NCBI GenBank assembly: GCA_054661495.1
Contig: BAAFSQ010000021.1
Span: 1-64,000 of the forward strand
Length of the DNA: 64,000 bases
Source: Zygophlyctis sp. KS116
Taxonomy: Eukaryota > Chytridiomycota
Direction of reading: 5' to 3'
A program made the translations under genes and the position numbers. This document shows, in pieces, positions 1-11,643 of this stretch (positions within the stretch are counted from its first letter, which is position 1; the number at the start of each line of letters is the position of its first letter). Under the pieces are notes generated by a model. The model did not search any database and was not told where the DNA came from. It worked only from the letters and a program-made list of their open reading frames with translations.

Positions 1-451
1 TAATAAAAAACGTTAAAACGAATTTATTAGAATTAATTCATAAAATTGGAAAATTATCTGGATATGATATTGATGTTCGAACTGAAGACGACGTAATTAT
101 TCTTGGTTAATTTATAGGAAACCAATATTATTCTAGACTCTTTTGGAGCTATGCAAGATCTGAAACAAGAATTATCACTTTCTTTAGATGCCGAGATTAA
201 AGAAATGAAATCAGTCTATTGCCAGACATTACCACTACCCTTTGGACCTGTAACTAGTAATATTTTAATTTTAGCCTGTAACGTCTAAATATCTTTTAGG
301 AGAAATTCGACCTTGGGGACCTAGTGCATCTACACTTCCTAAAAAAGGATTGGGAATGTATTTAGCAAAACCCGTTAAAAAAGTTGAAAGTCTCCTGCCT
401 CCACCATTAGCAATTGGTCAAAATGATTTGAAACCTAAATTATCAACCTAG
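1..451 (+). CDS. 3' end of an unrecognised gene (partial)
   Basis: The window opens inside an exon. Removing two 25-nt introns (93-117 and 250-274, both GTAA...TAG) gives one continuous C-terminal reading frame ending at TAG 449-451. It holds a charged, probably helical part, then a proline-rich end with short pieces such as LPLPFGPPVTSKYLLGEIRPW and LPPPLAIGQNDLKP. I do not recognise the family. The last codons before the stop already resemble the 27-nt repeat that follows. The exon joins are well supported because both splices keep frame across stops; the function is unknown. Confidence 0.6.
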
Positions 452-599
452 ACATTAAATTTAAAAATGAAACCTAAACATGAGAGTTGAAAATGAAACC
501 TAAACATTAGAGTTGAAAATGAAACCTAAACATTGAATTTAAAAATGCAACCTAAACATTGAATTTAAAAATGCAACCTAAACATTAGAGTTGAAAATG
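452..599. repeat. 26-27-nt tandem repeat between two genes
   Basis: About five units of the form AAATGAAACCTAAACATTAGAGTTG or the variant AAATGCAACCTAAACATTGAATTTAA run head to tail. The last unit is interrupted by the start codon of the next gene at 597. Each unit contains an ATG, and several carry CTAAACATTAG, which resembles a branch point plus 3' splice site in this genome. The unit length is close to that of the local introns. Whether this is chance is unknown. Confidence 0.85.
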
Positions 600-1154
600 A
601 AACATTCGCCTGCAGTTTCCTTTTTAATTAATTTATATTCTCTTTCAGAATCTCAAATATCCTCTATTCCACGATCAGGTCCCAAGAATAGACTACTAAA
701 GGGAGATATTCTAAAGTTTGTCGGTCCATTTACTCCAATCAAACATTCCTTTTACTCTAAAACCCTTGACAATGTATCTCCAGATTTCCTAAAGACTCTT
801 GTACAAAAATTATCCAAATTCAATTTGGAATATATTGAAATTGACGCCAAATCCGCATTTGGAGACTTGAAATTGGACTCTGCAACTTTAGGCTCAGGGC
901 AAAATTCTCTTATTTTAGGTCGTGGGCTGGGTTATTTTACAATTTCGAGCAATTTGAATTTGGAGTTTTTCTATTTGAAACCTAATCAGGTTGGAATCCT
1001 TAATGCAAAAATTCAAAATCTAAAATCTAAAAAATCTGGTGACATTATTGATGAATTGTCTTGGGAAAATAAAACTTTAGGACTGGAACTAGATTTAATT
1101 ATAAATTCACAGTTTATATCAAAACAACAAGCACAAAATCTGCTAAGTCTCTAA
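597..1154 (+). CDS. PSBD (E3-binding) domain protein, PDX1/E3BP-like
   Basis: Single exon, 185 aa. Residues 2-40 match the peripheral subunit-binding domain of 2-oxo-acid dehydrogenase complexes: SPAV near the start and a GPKNRLLKGDILKF segment in place of the usual GPxGRIxKxDV. In known proteins this domain binds E3 (dihydrolipoamide dehydrogenase). No lipoyl domain or acyltransferase catalytic domain is visible, and the remaining 140 residues are unrecognised. Fungal E3BP/Pdx1 normally carries an N-terminal lipoyl domain and a mitochondrial presequence, so either the 5' end is missed or this is a reduced form. The first ATG lies in the last repeat unit. The 3' end overlaps the SSNA1 gene by 12 bp. 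Confidence 0.6.
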   Translation: MKHSPAVSFLINLYSLSESQISSIPRSGPKNRLLKGDILKFVGPFTPIKHSFYSKTLDNVSPDFLKTLVQKLSKFNLEYIEIDAKSAFGDLKLDSATLGSGQNSLILGRGLGYFTISSNLNLEFFYLKPNQVGILNAKIQNLKSKKSGDIIDELSWENKTLGLELDLIINSQFISKQQAQNLLSL

Positions 1155-1478
1155 TAGCGCTTCTTGATTTTTTAAAACTTTTAAAAGGGAAGTAGAAGAT
1201 TCTATAATCTTTTGATACGCAATTTCAGTATCACCAATAAGTTTTTCTAATTCAGATTTCTTGTGTAAATCTGAATTTAAAGACACTTTTATACTGGCTA
1301 ACTCACTATTCAGTTTTGATATTTTAGCTTGTATTTCATTTTCTTGAAGCGTTTTTTGAGAAATACTTGATTCTTGTGTTAGGTGTAGTACTGTACCTAA
1401 TTTAGACTTTTTCTCTTTAAGAGTCTCTAAAACTTCAAAGAGTTCATTATTTGCAGACTGGAGCGTACAAGGGAACAT
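1143..1478 (-). CDS. SSNA1: SSNA1/NA14 (DIP13) basal-body coiled-coil protein
   Basis: Single exon, 111 aa, the usual length of the family. The whole protein is coiled coil. The C-terminal motif DTEIAYQKIIESSTSLLKVL closely matches the conserved ETEAAYLKILESSQTLLxVL of SSNA1, and the N-terminus has the conserved NNEL. Known SSNA1 forms fibrils on microtubules at centrioles and basal bodies. Flagella-less fungi lack it, so its presence is direct support for a flagellated stage. It is convergent with the PSBD gene, and the last 12 bases of the two coding regions overlap. Confidence 0.88.
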   Translation of the reverse strand: MFPCTLQSANNELFEVLETLKEKKSKLGTVLHLTQESSISQKTLQENEIQAKISKLNSELASIKVSLNSDLHKKSELEKLIGDTEIAYQKIIESSTSLLKVLKNQEALLET

Positions 1479-1583
1479 TTTTCCAAACTTTATTTTTAAA
1501 TGCGGAAGCTAGAAACTAGAAACTAGAGAGCGCAATTTAATCTTTTCAAGGTCAAGTTGGAACCTGCTCCTAGGCCTGAACAG

Positions 1584-2450
1584 ATGAATTGGACAGTTTC
1601 GCAGTCGCTCGTTTTAATTGCAGTGATTCAGGAAATTGGACTATTAGACTTTGTAAAAATTGCAGAAACTCTAAATAGTATTTTTAGTACAAATACGTTT
1701 CAGCCACAAGATTGTAAATTGGAATATCTTCGAATTTCAGGGAAAACTCAAGGAAAACAAATTAAAGAATGTATATCAGTGCTAAATAAGGAAAGGATTG
1801 CAGAAATAAAACATATTTTAGATGGAGGAATACCAAAATTAGAGTCTAAAATGGATTTGGAAAAATCCCTGCCAACGGATGCTGTAGAATCTCAAAAAGA
1901 CTTGAAAAAAGAGTCAATGACTCCCCTAAATTTTCTAAAATCTCTTCCAAACACAGTATCTACTTTTGCACAAGGAGTCATACAAGGATTAACTAGTAGA
2001 AACCCACTTATAAATACAGAAATAGGCAAATTAGAATCTGAAGATGAAAATATGGAAGATATGACTGGTACTAGTATTTTTTAATCTTTAGAAACTCCTA
2101 GAAAATCTGCTAGATTCTCAAATACTGATGAAAAATATAAAAAATGGAAATCATCTTGTCTATTAATATTTGATAAAATTACAGATCATAGAAATGGAAA
2201 TGTATTTCTAAGAAGGATTAAAGGAGAAGATTATGAAAAAAGTATAAAAATTCCAATGTGTTTGGATCTAGTAAAGAGTAGAATACGTGATGGAACTATA
2301 AAAACTAATGTACAACTTCATAGAGACTTGACATTAATTTGTGCAAATGCTATAATGTATAATCAAGAAGGCTCAGATATATATAATATGACTTTGGAAT
2401 TTAAAGAATTTATAGATTCTGAACTACAAAACTTTCTCATTGATACATAG
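1584..2450 (+). CDS. BRD8-like bromodomain protein (NuA4/TIP60 type)
   Basis: Two exons, 1584-2067 and 2092-2450, with a 24-nt intron; 280 aa. The N-terminal 60 residues resemble the SANT-like start of BRD8 (MNWTVSQSLVLIAVIQEIG). A bromodomain fills the C-terminus (about residues 185-280), with FLRRIKG, the DLVKSRI helix and an NAIMYNQ acetyl-lysine loop in which the usual asparagine is present. BRD8-type proteins are subunits of the NuA4/TIP60 histone acetyltransferase. The start is the first ATG in frame after an upstream stop. It ends 3 bp from the convergent SDF2-like gene. Confidence 0.75.
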
Positions 2451-2453
2451 TAC

Positions 2454-3077
2454 TCAATTTCCAAAATATATTCCTTCTTGTGCCAACCATTTTTCAGAAT
2501 TTGATTTTGAATTTACACAAGTAACTTCTAATTGTCCTGGAATTACTGATTGATACATGTAATTTTTAGTACAAGCTAAATAATTCCCAGTATCAACATG
2601 TTCCAACATGACTTCTGTCTCTCTTTTCCAAAACTTGATCTCATCTTGACAAATTAATTTCCAATTATCACCATTATCCATTTTATCAAAAGCCGAAACT
2701 TCCTGTCTACCAGAAAGCGGTGAATTAAATCCTTGATGAGAGTGAAGATACATTTTAGTACTTGTATGATAGAGTCTAATAATTGAATTACACTTTATAG
2801 GTTCGCCCAAAGTGCAAGGAGTCTCTTTAAATCCTTCTCTAACCATAAAATAAGAGTTTGCATCATTTGCATGTTCAAAACCAGTGACCGATTGTTGTCC
2901 GGAACCTGAATTTCCATAACTAACAGAATGCGAGTGAAGTTTAAACCCATTTTCCTTGTTTGTTAATTTAACAGAACTTCCACAAGTCACATACTTGAAT
3001 TCTTCTTCAATAACAAACGGTAGTTGGGACTCTGAGTATAACAGAGAAAAGAATAGAGAAAACCACGACAAAATCAT
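2454..3077 (-). CDS. SDF2-like MIR-domain ER protein
   Basis: Single exon, 207 aa. The ATG at 3077 gives a clear signal peptide (MILSWFSLFFSLLYSES). Three MIR repeats follow, with the SDF2 hallmarks VTCGSSVKLTN, LHSHSVSYGNSGSGQQSVTG and LHSHQGF. Plant and animal SDF2 are ER-resident partners of protein O-mannosylation and chaperone complexes. The C-terminus (GIYFGN) has no HDEL-type signal, so retention must depend on partners, or the protein is secreted. An upstream in-frame non-ATG extension is open but unnecessary. Confidence 0.88.
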   Translation of the reverse strand: MILSWFSLFFSLLYSESQLPFVIEEEFKYVTCGSSVKLTNKENGFKLHSHSVSYGNSGSGQQSVTGFEHANDANSYFMVREGFKETPCTLGEPIKCNSIIRLYHTSTKMYLHSHQGFNSPLSGRQEVSAFDKMDNGDNWKLICQDEIKFWKRETEVMLEHVDTGNYLACTKNYMYQSVIPGQLEVTCVNSKSNSEKWLAQEGIYFGN

Positions 3078-3271
3078 TATTTTCCTTGTCTGATCGGGAA
3101 TCTTGTCTGATAACGTTTTTACAAGTCTATCTAGTTGATGCAACTACTGCTTACAATCATAATGATAATAACAGCGATGGTCATTTTAAATCAACTCATA
3201 ATCTCATGAGTACTTGAAATCTAGCGGTCAACTCACCATCGGCCAATGGCAAGGAGCAGGAATTCAAAAGA

Positions 3272-4533
3272 ATGATCAAATCAGGAGATTATGTGCTCTT
3301 TCAGCTTCCATCGTCAAACTACAAGCTCATTCAAGTCAAGGCCGCAGAGTAATTTGCAATCGTTAACAATAGAAATATAGATTTGGGGAAATATGGATCA
3401 TTTAGTGCTGATGCATTGATTGGGCAGGATTACGATTGGACTTTTGAAGTTACCGGAGACTCTATTGAGAAAAAGGAAGTGGAATTAAATGATTTTGAAA
3501 TTGATTTGGAAACTGTTGGATCTAATCAAACTATTAATGATTTGGGGCATGAATCTCAAAAATTATCTTTTGAAGATATTGAAAAAATGAAGGGATCTTC
3601 AGTCTCTGGACAGGAAATTATTCAATCAATGATTCAGAATCATGCAGAATTTGATAAAAAAACTGCATTTTCTAAAATGAAATATTTGAAGAGGAAAGCT
3701 TCAAAGTTTATTAAAGCTTTTACTCCTAAAAGGCCAACGGCTAGAAGGCTTTTAGAATACTATTTAGAAAAAAATTCTAGTAGAGTAAAGGAAATTAGAC
3801 TAGATACTCTTTCTCAAATGTTGACAGCTTTAAATGTTAGGGCAGGGTGCAAGTGGTTAACAGTTGATGATACAAATGGAATAATTGTAGCAGCAATTTT
3901 AGAACGTTTACAAGGATATGGAATGGTTTTTAATATGTCAGAACATGAAATGGGAAAATTAGATGCTCCTAAATATTTAAATTATTCTTCAGATTTATTG
4001 AATTATATCATGTTTCCTTGGCATAGAATAAATAAACAGGCTGATGAAGATTTGGATTTGGAAGAGTTGAAAAAGGATGATTCACCTGAAGGGATTAAGA
4101 AATTTGAAAGAATGTCAAAGAAATTAGAAATATTAACTCAAAGGCGATCACAATTGTTGGAAGCTGATTTTGATGGGTATTATATTTTAAAATTTAATCT
4201 TTTAGACTTGTTATAGCTTCTCACTTGAATCCTATTCAAGTTTTATCTAGACTACGGCCATATCTAAAAGGTTCTGCTCCAGTAGTGATTTACTCTCAAT
4301 ATAAAGAGGGTTTATATGATGTTTACAGTTTTATTAGATCTTCAACAGATTATCTAGATTGTCAACTTTCTGAATCATGGATGAGGGAATATCAAATGCC
4401 ATCAGGAAAAGGAGGAATGCATCCATTTATGATGACTTCAGGAAGAAGTGGGTATCTTTTAACTGCAATCACAGCTATAAGTCCTTCTGAAGACCTTATT
4501 CCAATGCATTCAAAGCGTCAAAAAACAAGATAA
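3272..4533 (+). CDS. TRM6: tRNA (adenine-58-N1) methyltransferase non-catalytic subunit TRM6
   Basis: Three exons with introns at 3349-3372 (24 nt) and 4177-4205 (29 nt); 402 aa. It starts MIKSGDYVLFQLPS, followed across intron 1 by NIDLGKYGSFSADALIG, the diagnostic TRM6/GCD10 N-terminus. The C-terminal Rossmann-like part reads DFDG, then across intron 2 LVIASHLNP and LKGSAPVVIYSQYKE. TRM6 pairs with catalytic TRM61 to make m1A58 in tRNA. The stop TAA (4531-4533) directly abuts the antisense stop of GSTK with no base between. Confidence 0.93.
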
Positions 4534-5244
4534 CTATATTTTACCAATTGTTGGAGTAGGTCCTAACCAGGGCTTTTCAAGGAAATAAGATATTGATTCA
4601 AATCTATCACTTCCCCAAAAACTCTCTGTTCTTGAACCATTCTTTACAACTCTAAAAAATATTATAAAATTAAATTACATCCATGGTGCACCAAATGATC
4701 CATAAGCCTCCACAGCTTCATTAGTAACACGCTGCAATTCTTCTTTGGCAGCAGATCCTCTCGCTTGTGTAGATAATTCCTTGATTTGATCCTCTGTAAA
4801 TAGTTGGCCAAGGCAATAAATCAGCTCTTCGCTCTTCCCGATATCCTTACCCTGACCCCACCCCCTATTCCAGATGCACCTTGATAGTAGAACCAACTTT
4901 TCCGGATATTGCTTTTTGACTACAGTCAAGACTCGTTGAGCTTGAAGCGTGTTCATTGGAAAATTATCAGGGATTTCAGGACGTACAGGGACATTAAATT
5001 GCAATTGCAATCTTGCTAGATCAGACATCATGTACCTAGCTTTAAAAGGATTGCTTCCTGGCGGGACGTTAGATGTGGCACCCATTACTCCTCCCCTAAA
5101 AATTAATATTTTAAGCTATTACAAAAAGAAGGGGGTGTATGTTATTGTCACATCTGTCCAGATTTTTTCATATCTATGGCAAACCTCAACTGCTAACCAA
5201 CTATAGGGTGACACAAGATCATAGTAAATATTGATCGTTTTCAT
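4534..5244 (-). CDS. GSTK1: Glutathione S-transferase kappa (DsbA-like fold)
   Basis: Three exons; introns 5096-5122 and 4652-4678, both 27 nt; 218 aa. The N-terminus IYYDLVSPYSWLAVEV carries the kappa-class SPYSW motif with the catalytic serine. FFLGGVMGATSNVPPGSNPFKARYM spans intron 1 and GAPWIV spans intron 2, with the C-terminal SDRFESI helix. Kappa GSTs act in mitochondria or peroxisomes; I see no SKL-type end (it ends GKI). It starts only 26 bp from the divergent RPC3 start codon and ends immediately next to the TRM6 stop. Confidence 0.93.
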
Positions 5245-5270
5245 CGTAAAATTTTGTCTGGTGCCACAAA

Positions 5271-7001
5271 ATGTTGGCAAATGCGGAACTCAATAGACTG
5301 ACTGTTCTGATCATTAAAGAAAGTTTTGGGAGTAATGTGGGAGTAAGTGCTCAGTAATTAACTTGATAGGAAGTTGCATCAGCTCTTTGCTCAAAGGGGA
5401 GATGCTCCTTGACAAGATTATGTAGTTTGACAAATATGGGAATGAAAAAAGTAAAAGAGGCTCTTATAATCTTATTGCATCATTCATTAGTTACATTTGT
5501 GGAAGTAGAGGAGAAGATGAAGGCTATAATTTATTATGAAATTCATCCGTTGTTGGTCTTGCAAAGAAATCAATTTCCAATCATTTTGAAAATTGCTCAT
5601 GATGAATTTGGAATGGTCGGACAGAATATAATTTATAAGCTCTTGCTAAATGGGAGACTTACTTTTGCAAATTTGGATTTGGAAGATGATCAATTGGAAT
5701 CTTGCTTTTTACAAATGTTGAAGAAAAGATTTATTATAAAGTGTGATGCAAAAGACTGCGCAACTACAAAAGATCAGTTAATGGCTGAAGAAGCTTCAAT
5801 GATTGAGCAACAGGGTTCGGTCATTACTCCAACGGCACTAACTAATTTGAAGAAAAAGTTGAAGGAAAAGAGAATGGCCGAACAGTCTGCGGCTGAAAAT
5901 TTAGGACAGGTATGTCTTTTAACTGAATAATTTTTAGAAAAGAAAAAGGGCTATTTTCACAGATATGGTATGTTTCGTATTTTTATAGTTGACTGATTGA
6001 GCACTTTGCAAATCAGGATAATCATTCAAATTTTTTCTTACAATTAGGATGAAGAACTCAATTTTAAAGAATCTAGCAGTTTTTTCAGAGTCAATTTAGA
6101 ACAGTTTCATTTGTTTAGTCGTGACAAGGTTTTTTTTATTTCCTAAGAATATATAGGAATTCGTTATGCTTGCTGAGAAAAAGATTAATAGCGTTGCAAG
6201 TCATATTTTGGAATGTATACTTAATGAATGTAGAACATCTGATCAGCCTAATGGTATGTGTTGCAGTTTGATTTGAATTAGGTTTAACACTGGTTAAAAT
6301 TTCGACTCTTATCAATTCAGAAATTCCCTTACTGGTAGAAGGATCGTCAAATAGCAAACTGGATGATTATTTAATGAGTTTATCTTCAAATGAGGCTCGT
6401 TTTCTGGTAAAAGTAGATCAAAAAGGTGGAGGATTGTACAAGGTGAATTATGAAAAAGCTGGTCAATCCTTGAAACTAAATATCATTGAATCCATTATAC
6501 AAGAAAAGTGGGGCTTGCTTGGTTGTAGAATATGGCGTATACTACACCAAAAGAAAAAATTAGATGAAAAACAGGTTTCAAAACTCGGCATGATTTCTCA
6601 AAAAGACGGAAGAGAATGTCTTTATAAGATGATGAAAGACGGATTTTGTTTTTTACAGGTAACTTTACTTGTTTGTCAAAGTTTAGGACGTCCCAAAAAC
6701 GGCTGATCATTCTGCATCACGTACTTTTTTTCTTTGGTACATTGATCCAGATCGCACGATAAAGTTGATCATCAAAAACTCTCATAAAACTATATTTAAC
6801 TTAAAAAGTAGATTAAAAAAAGAAATGGAAACTAGAAAGATTCTATTGGATAAAATGAAGCGCCTAGATGTCGTTTCCGGACAAGCAAAATTAACAGAAA
6901 CTGACAAGAAAGAATTGGAAGTTTTGGAAAAAATTGAAACGATCATTCGAATCTCTGAATTACGACTAGAGTCTACAATCATGATACTTCGCGATATTTA
7001 G
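5271..7001 (+). CDS. RPC82: RNA polymerase III subunit RPC3 (RPC82)
   Basis: Seven exons; introns 5343-5369, 5910-5937, 5968-6047, 6129-6156, 6254-6281 and 6659-6686; 503 aa. The N-terminal winged helix reads ASALCSKGRCSLTRLC, then KEALIILLHHSLVTF and an LLLNGRLTFANL block typical of RPC82. KRKRAIF, FRVNLEQFHLFSRDK and the C-terminal SRTFFLWYIDP, typical of RPC3, are also present. The third intron, 80 nt, is the longest I model in this window; its first 21 nt look like a short intron by themselves, but no GT follows to allow a second one. The stop overlaps the antisense stop of the adrenodoxin reductase gene. Confidence 0.92.
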
Positions 7002-8431
7002 CTAATAGAATTAGCCACAGAATACATTTCATCCATTGTCACCAATTTTTCTCGAATTTTATTGGCTTTTTGTCCAGATTCAATTTCTTTTAGATCAATT
7101 TTATGCCATCCTTTATAGGATATAGGATTTATGCCTGTTGCTTTCAATAATTCTTCAATAGTAGTAGAGGGATGATTGTTTTCCAGAAAATCCTTATCTT
7201 CTATAATTGAATGCGCAGTTTCTAAAGAACTCATTAGAGTAGTAGCAATAGTCCCAACAGGTCCAGTTTTTATCCATCCAGAAACATATAATCCCCGAGT
7301 CCCAATCACCCTACCTCTATCATTTGGGACAATACATCTTTGAGAATCCCAGGGAATATCTGGATCTACCCTTTCTCCCCTTGATCCTATAGCAGTTATA
7401 ACCATTTCTCCATTTATAGTTTCAAATTCTCCAGTTCCTACTGCTCTTCCATCCTTGATAATATTTTTTTCAAATTTAATTCCAACCACTCTATTTTCCT
7501 TGTCCGATAATATTTGAAAAGGAGATCTTTGAAAATGAAAGTACAAATTCTTTGAAAATTCCAAAGATTCTTCTTTTGAATTTTTTAACATTAAATCCAG
7601 TAATCTCTGTTTCCCTCTTTCCTTGTTCAATCTTAAACTATTTTGAGAAATCGTATCCTTTAAATATTCACTATTTACAAAAATTCCTAATCCTTCAATT
7701 TTTGTTAAATCCCTAAATTCTTTTGTAGTGAATGCAGCCTAGATTCTATTATCAAATCGTGAATTTACCTCTAATGCACCTCTTCTCCCCACAATATGAA
7801 TATTTTTAATTTTACTAGATTTTAACAATTCCAAAGCCCTAGCAGTAATATCAGTATTAGCCAAATCCTCTAATCCATTTCTAGACTATAATTTAGATTT
7901 AATAAAATACGTTTGGATCTTTAATCAGTATCCTAGCAATATCTAAAGCCACATTCCCATTCCCAATTATAATTACCGATTCACAATTTAAATCCAACTT
8001 TAAATCAGAAATTTCTTTAAAATATTTTGGATGTCCATTATACCATCCAACAATAGAGTTTGCAGAGTAAATCCCCTTTAGGTTTGACGAATTAAGGCCA
8101 AGGGTATTATTTAAACCTGAGCCGTAACCTAAAACTACTCCATTGTAAGCTTTTGTGAGATCTTTTAAGCGCAGAGCCCCTAATTGAACACCGCCATAGT
8201 ATCCAACATTTGGCATTTTAAGAAAATCATTAAATTTGACCATTACATTTTTAACATGCTGATGATCTGGCGCTACCCCACTTCTTACTAATCCAAAAGG
8301 TGTTGGTAACAAATCTATTACATCTATAGATAAATTGAATGATTTTAGCAATGACAATCCAGTATATAAATTCCCTTTAATTATCGTATCTAAAACATAC
8401 CTGGGCCAGCTCCAACAAGAGCCAATTTCAT
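6998..8431 (-). CDS. ARH1: Adrenodoxin reductase (ferredoxin-NADP reductase, ARH1)
   Basis: Four exons; introns 8375-8400, 7886-7910 and 7739-7768; 450 aa. The FAD-binding LALVGAGPGNLYTGLSLL is formed across the first splice. DLLPTPFGLVRSGVAPDHQHVKNV is the family signature, IIGNGNVALDIAR binds NADP, and HIVGRRGALEAAFT spans the third intron. The enzyme passes NADPH electrons to mitochondrial ferredoxin for Fe-S and haem A synthesis. No presequence is visible before MKLALVG. Its TAA (7000-6998) overlaps the RPC3 TAG. Confidence 0.93.
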
Positions 8432-8587
8432 TTGCAAATTTGAGATTTATTGAATTATTAAGAGGAATACGCATCTATAGACTAGATAATGCATTTGAGG
8501 AATTATTGGAATTGAATGCATGCAATCGGACAATATATTTTTGACTCTACTTCAGACTATACATATTTAATTTTTCTAAAAAAATTA

Positions 8588-10833
<2,246 letters not shown>

Positions 10834-10897
10834 ATTTAGTCCTTTTTTGTTTTGCCCTTTTAATAAACTTGTCTTGCTGATTGAATTTTCAAATTTG

Positions 10898-11641
10898 ATG
10901 ATCAAGAATAGAATTGTATTGTTAGCGAATGGATTATTCATATATTCGGCTTCAGCATACTGTGGATATGTCGGCTTCAAAATCTATAAACTCCCTGATC
11001 CACCCATTGGATCTGATTTACCAGTGAATCAAACAGATGTTGCCGATCGCTATGATGGCATTGCTACTGATTATGATGATAAAATTGGATGGGATGAATG
11101 GTTTCTTGGAATGAATTCAAAAAGGAAATCCCTGCTAAAGCATGCACATGGAGACACTCTGGAAATATCAGCAGGAACCGGTAGGAACTTGAATTATTAT
11201 GATTCATCTCTCATAAAACAACTGATCTTATCTGATCTTAGCATTAATATGCTTCAAGAAGCCAAAGCAAAGATTCCTATTGGTTTAAATACTTCGCTAC
11301 ACATTATGGATGCAAGAAATCTACCAGTTCAAGACAACACATTTGATACAATTACGCAAACATTTGGTTTATGTTCCATTCATGATCCAGTATCTGCATT
11401 AAAAGAAATGAAAAGAGTAGTTAAACCAGGAGGATCTATTTTGCTTTTAGAACATGGTAAATCACACTATGATTGGTTAAATACGACACTTGATAAATTG
11501 GATAATGATCATTCAAACAGTTGGGGTTGTCATTGGAATCGAGATATTAAAACACTTGTAAAGGAGGCAGGTCTAGAAGTGACTGAAGAAAAACGTTATC
11601 ATCTGGGAACCACTTACTGGCTTAGAATCAATATTGATTAA
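10898..11641 (+). CDS. OMS1-like mitochondrial membrane methyltransferase
   Basis: Single exon, 247 aa. One N-terminal membrane segment (IVLLANGLFIYSASAYCGYVGF) is followed by a class I SAM methyltransferase: TLEISAGTGRNLNYY (motif I), LILSDLSINMLQEA, MDARNLPVQDNTFDTITQTFGLCSI (motif IV region) and VKPGGSILLLEHGK. This arrangement matches yeast OMS1 and relatives of UbiE/COQ5; the substrate is unknown. Only two bases separate its stop from the convergent CDK8 stop. Confidence 0.8.
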   Translation: MIKNRIVLLANGLFIYSASAYCGYVGFKIYKLPDPPIGSDLPVNQTDVADRYDGIATDYDDKIGWDEWFLGMNSKRKSLLKHAHGDTLEISAGTGRNLNYYDSSLIKQLILSDLSINMLQEAKAKIPIGLNTSLHIMDARNLPVQDNTFDTITQTFGLCSIHDPVSALKEMKRVVKPGGSILLLEHGKSHYDWLNTTLDKLDNDHSNSWGCHWNRDIKTLVKEAGLEVTEEKRYHLGTTYWLRINID

Positions 11642-11643
11642 GT

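Noticed and set aside
8432-8474. N-terminal extension of adrenodoxin reductase from the minus-strand ATG near 8474
   Set aside because: That frame encodes SCWSWP through the FAD motif; the correct frame (VGAGP) begins at the ATG at 8431.
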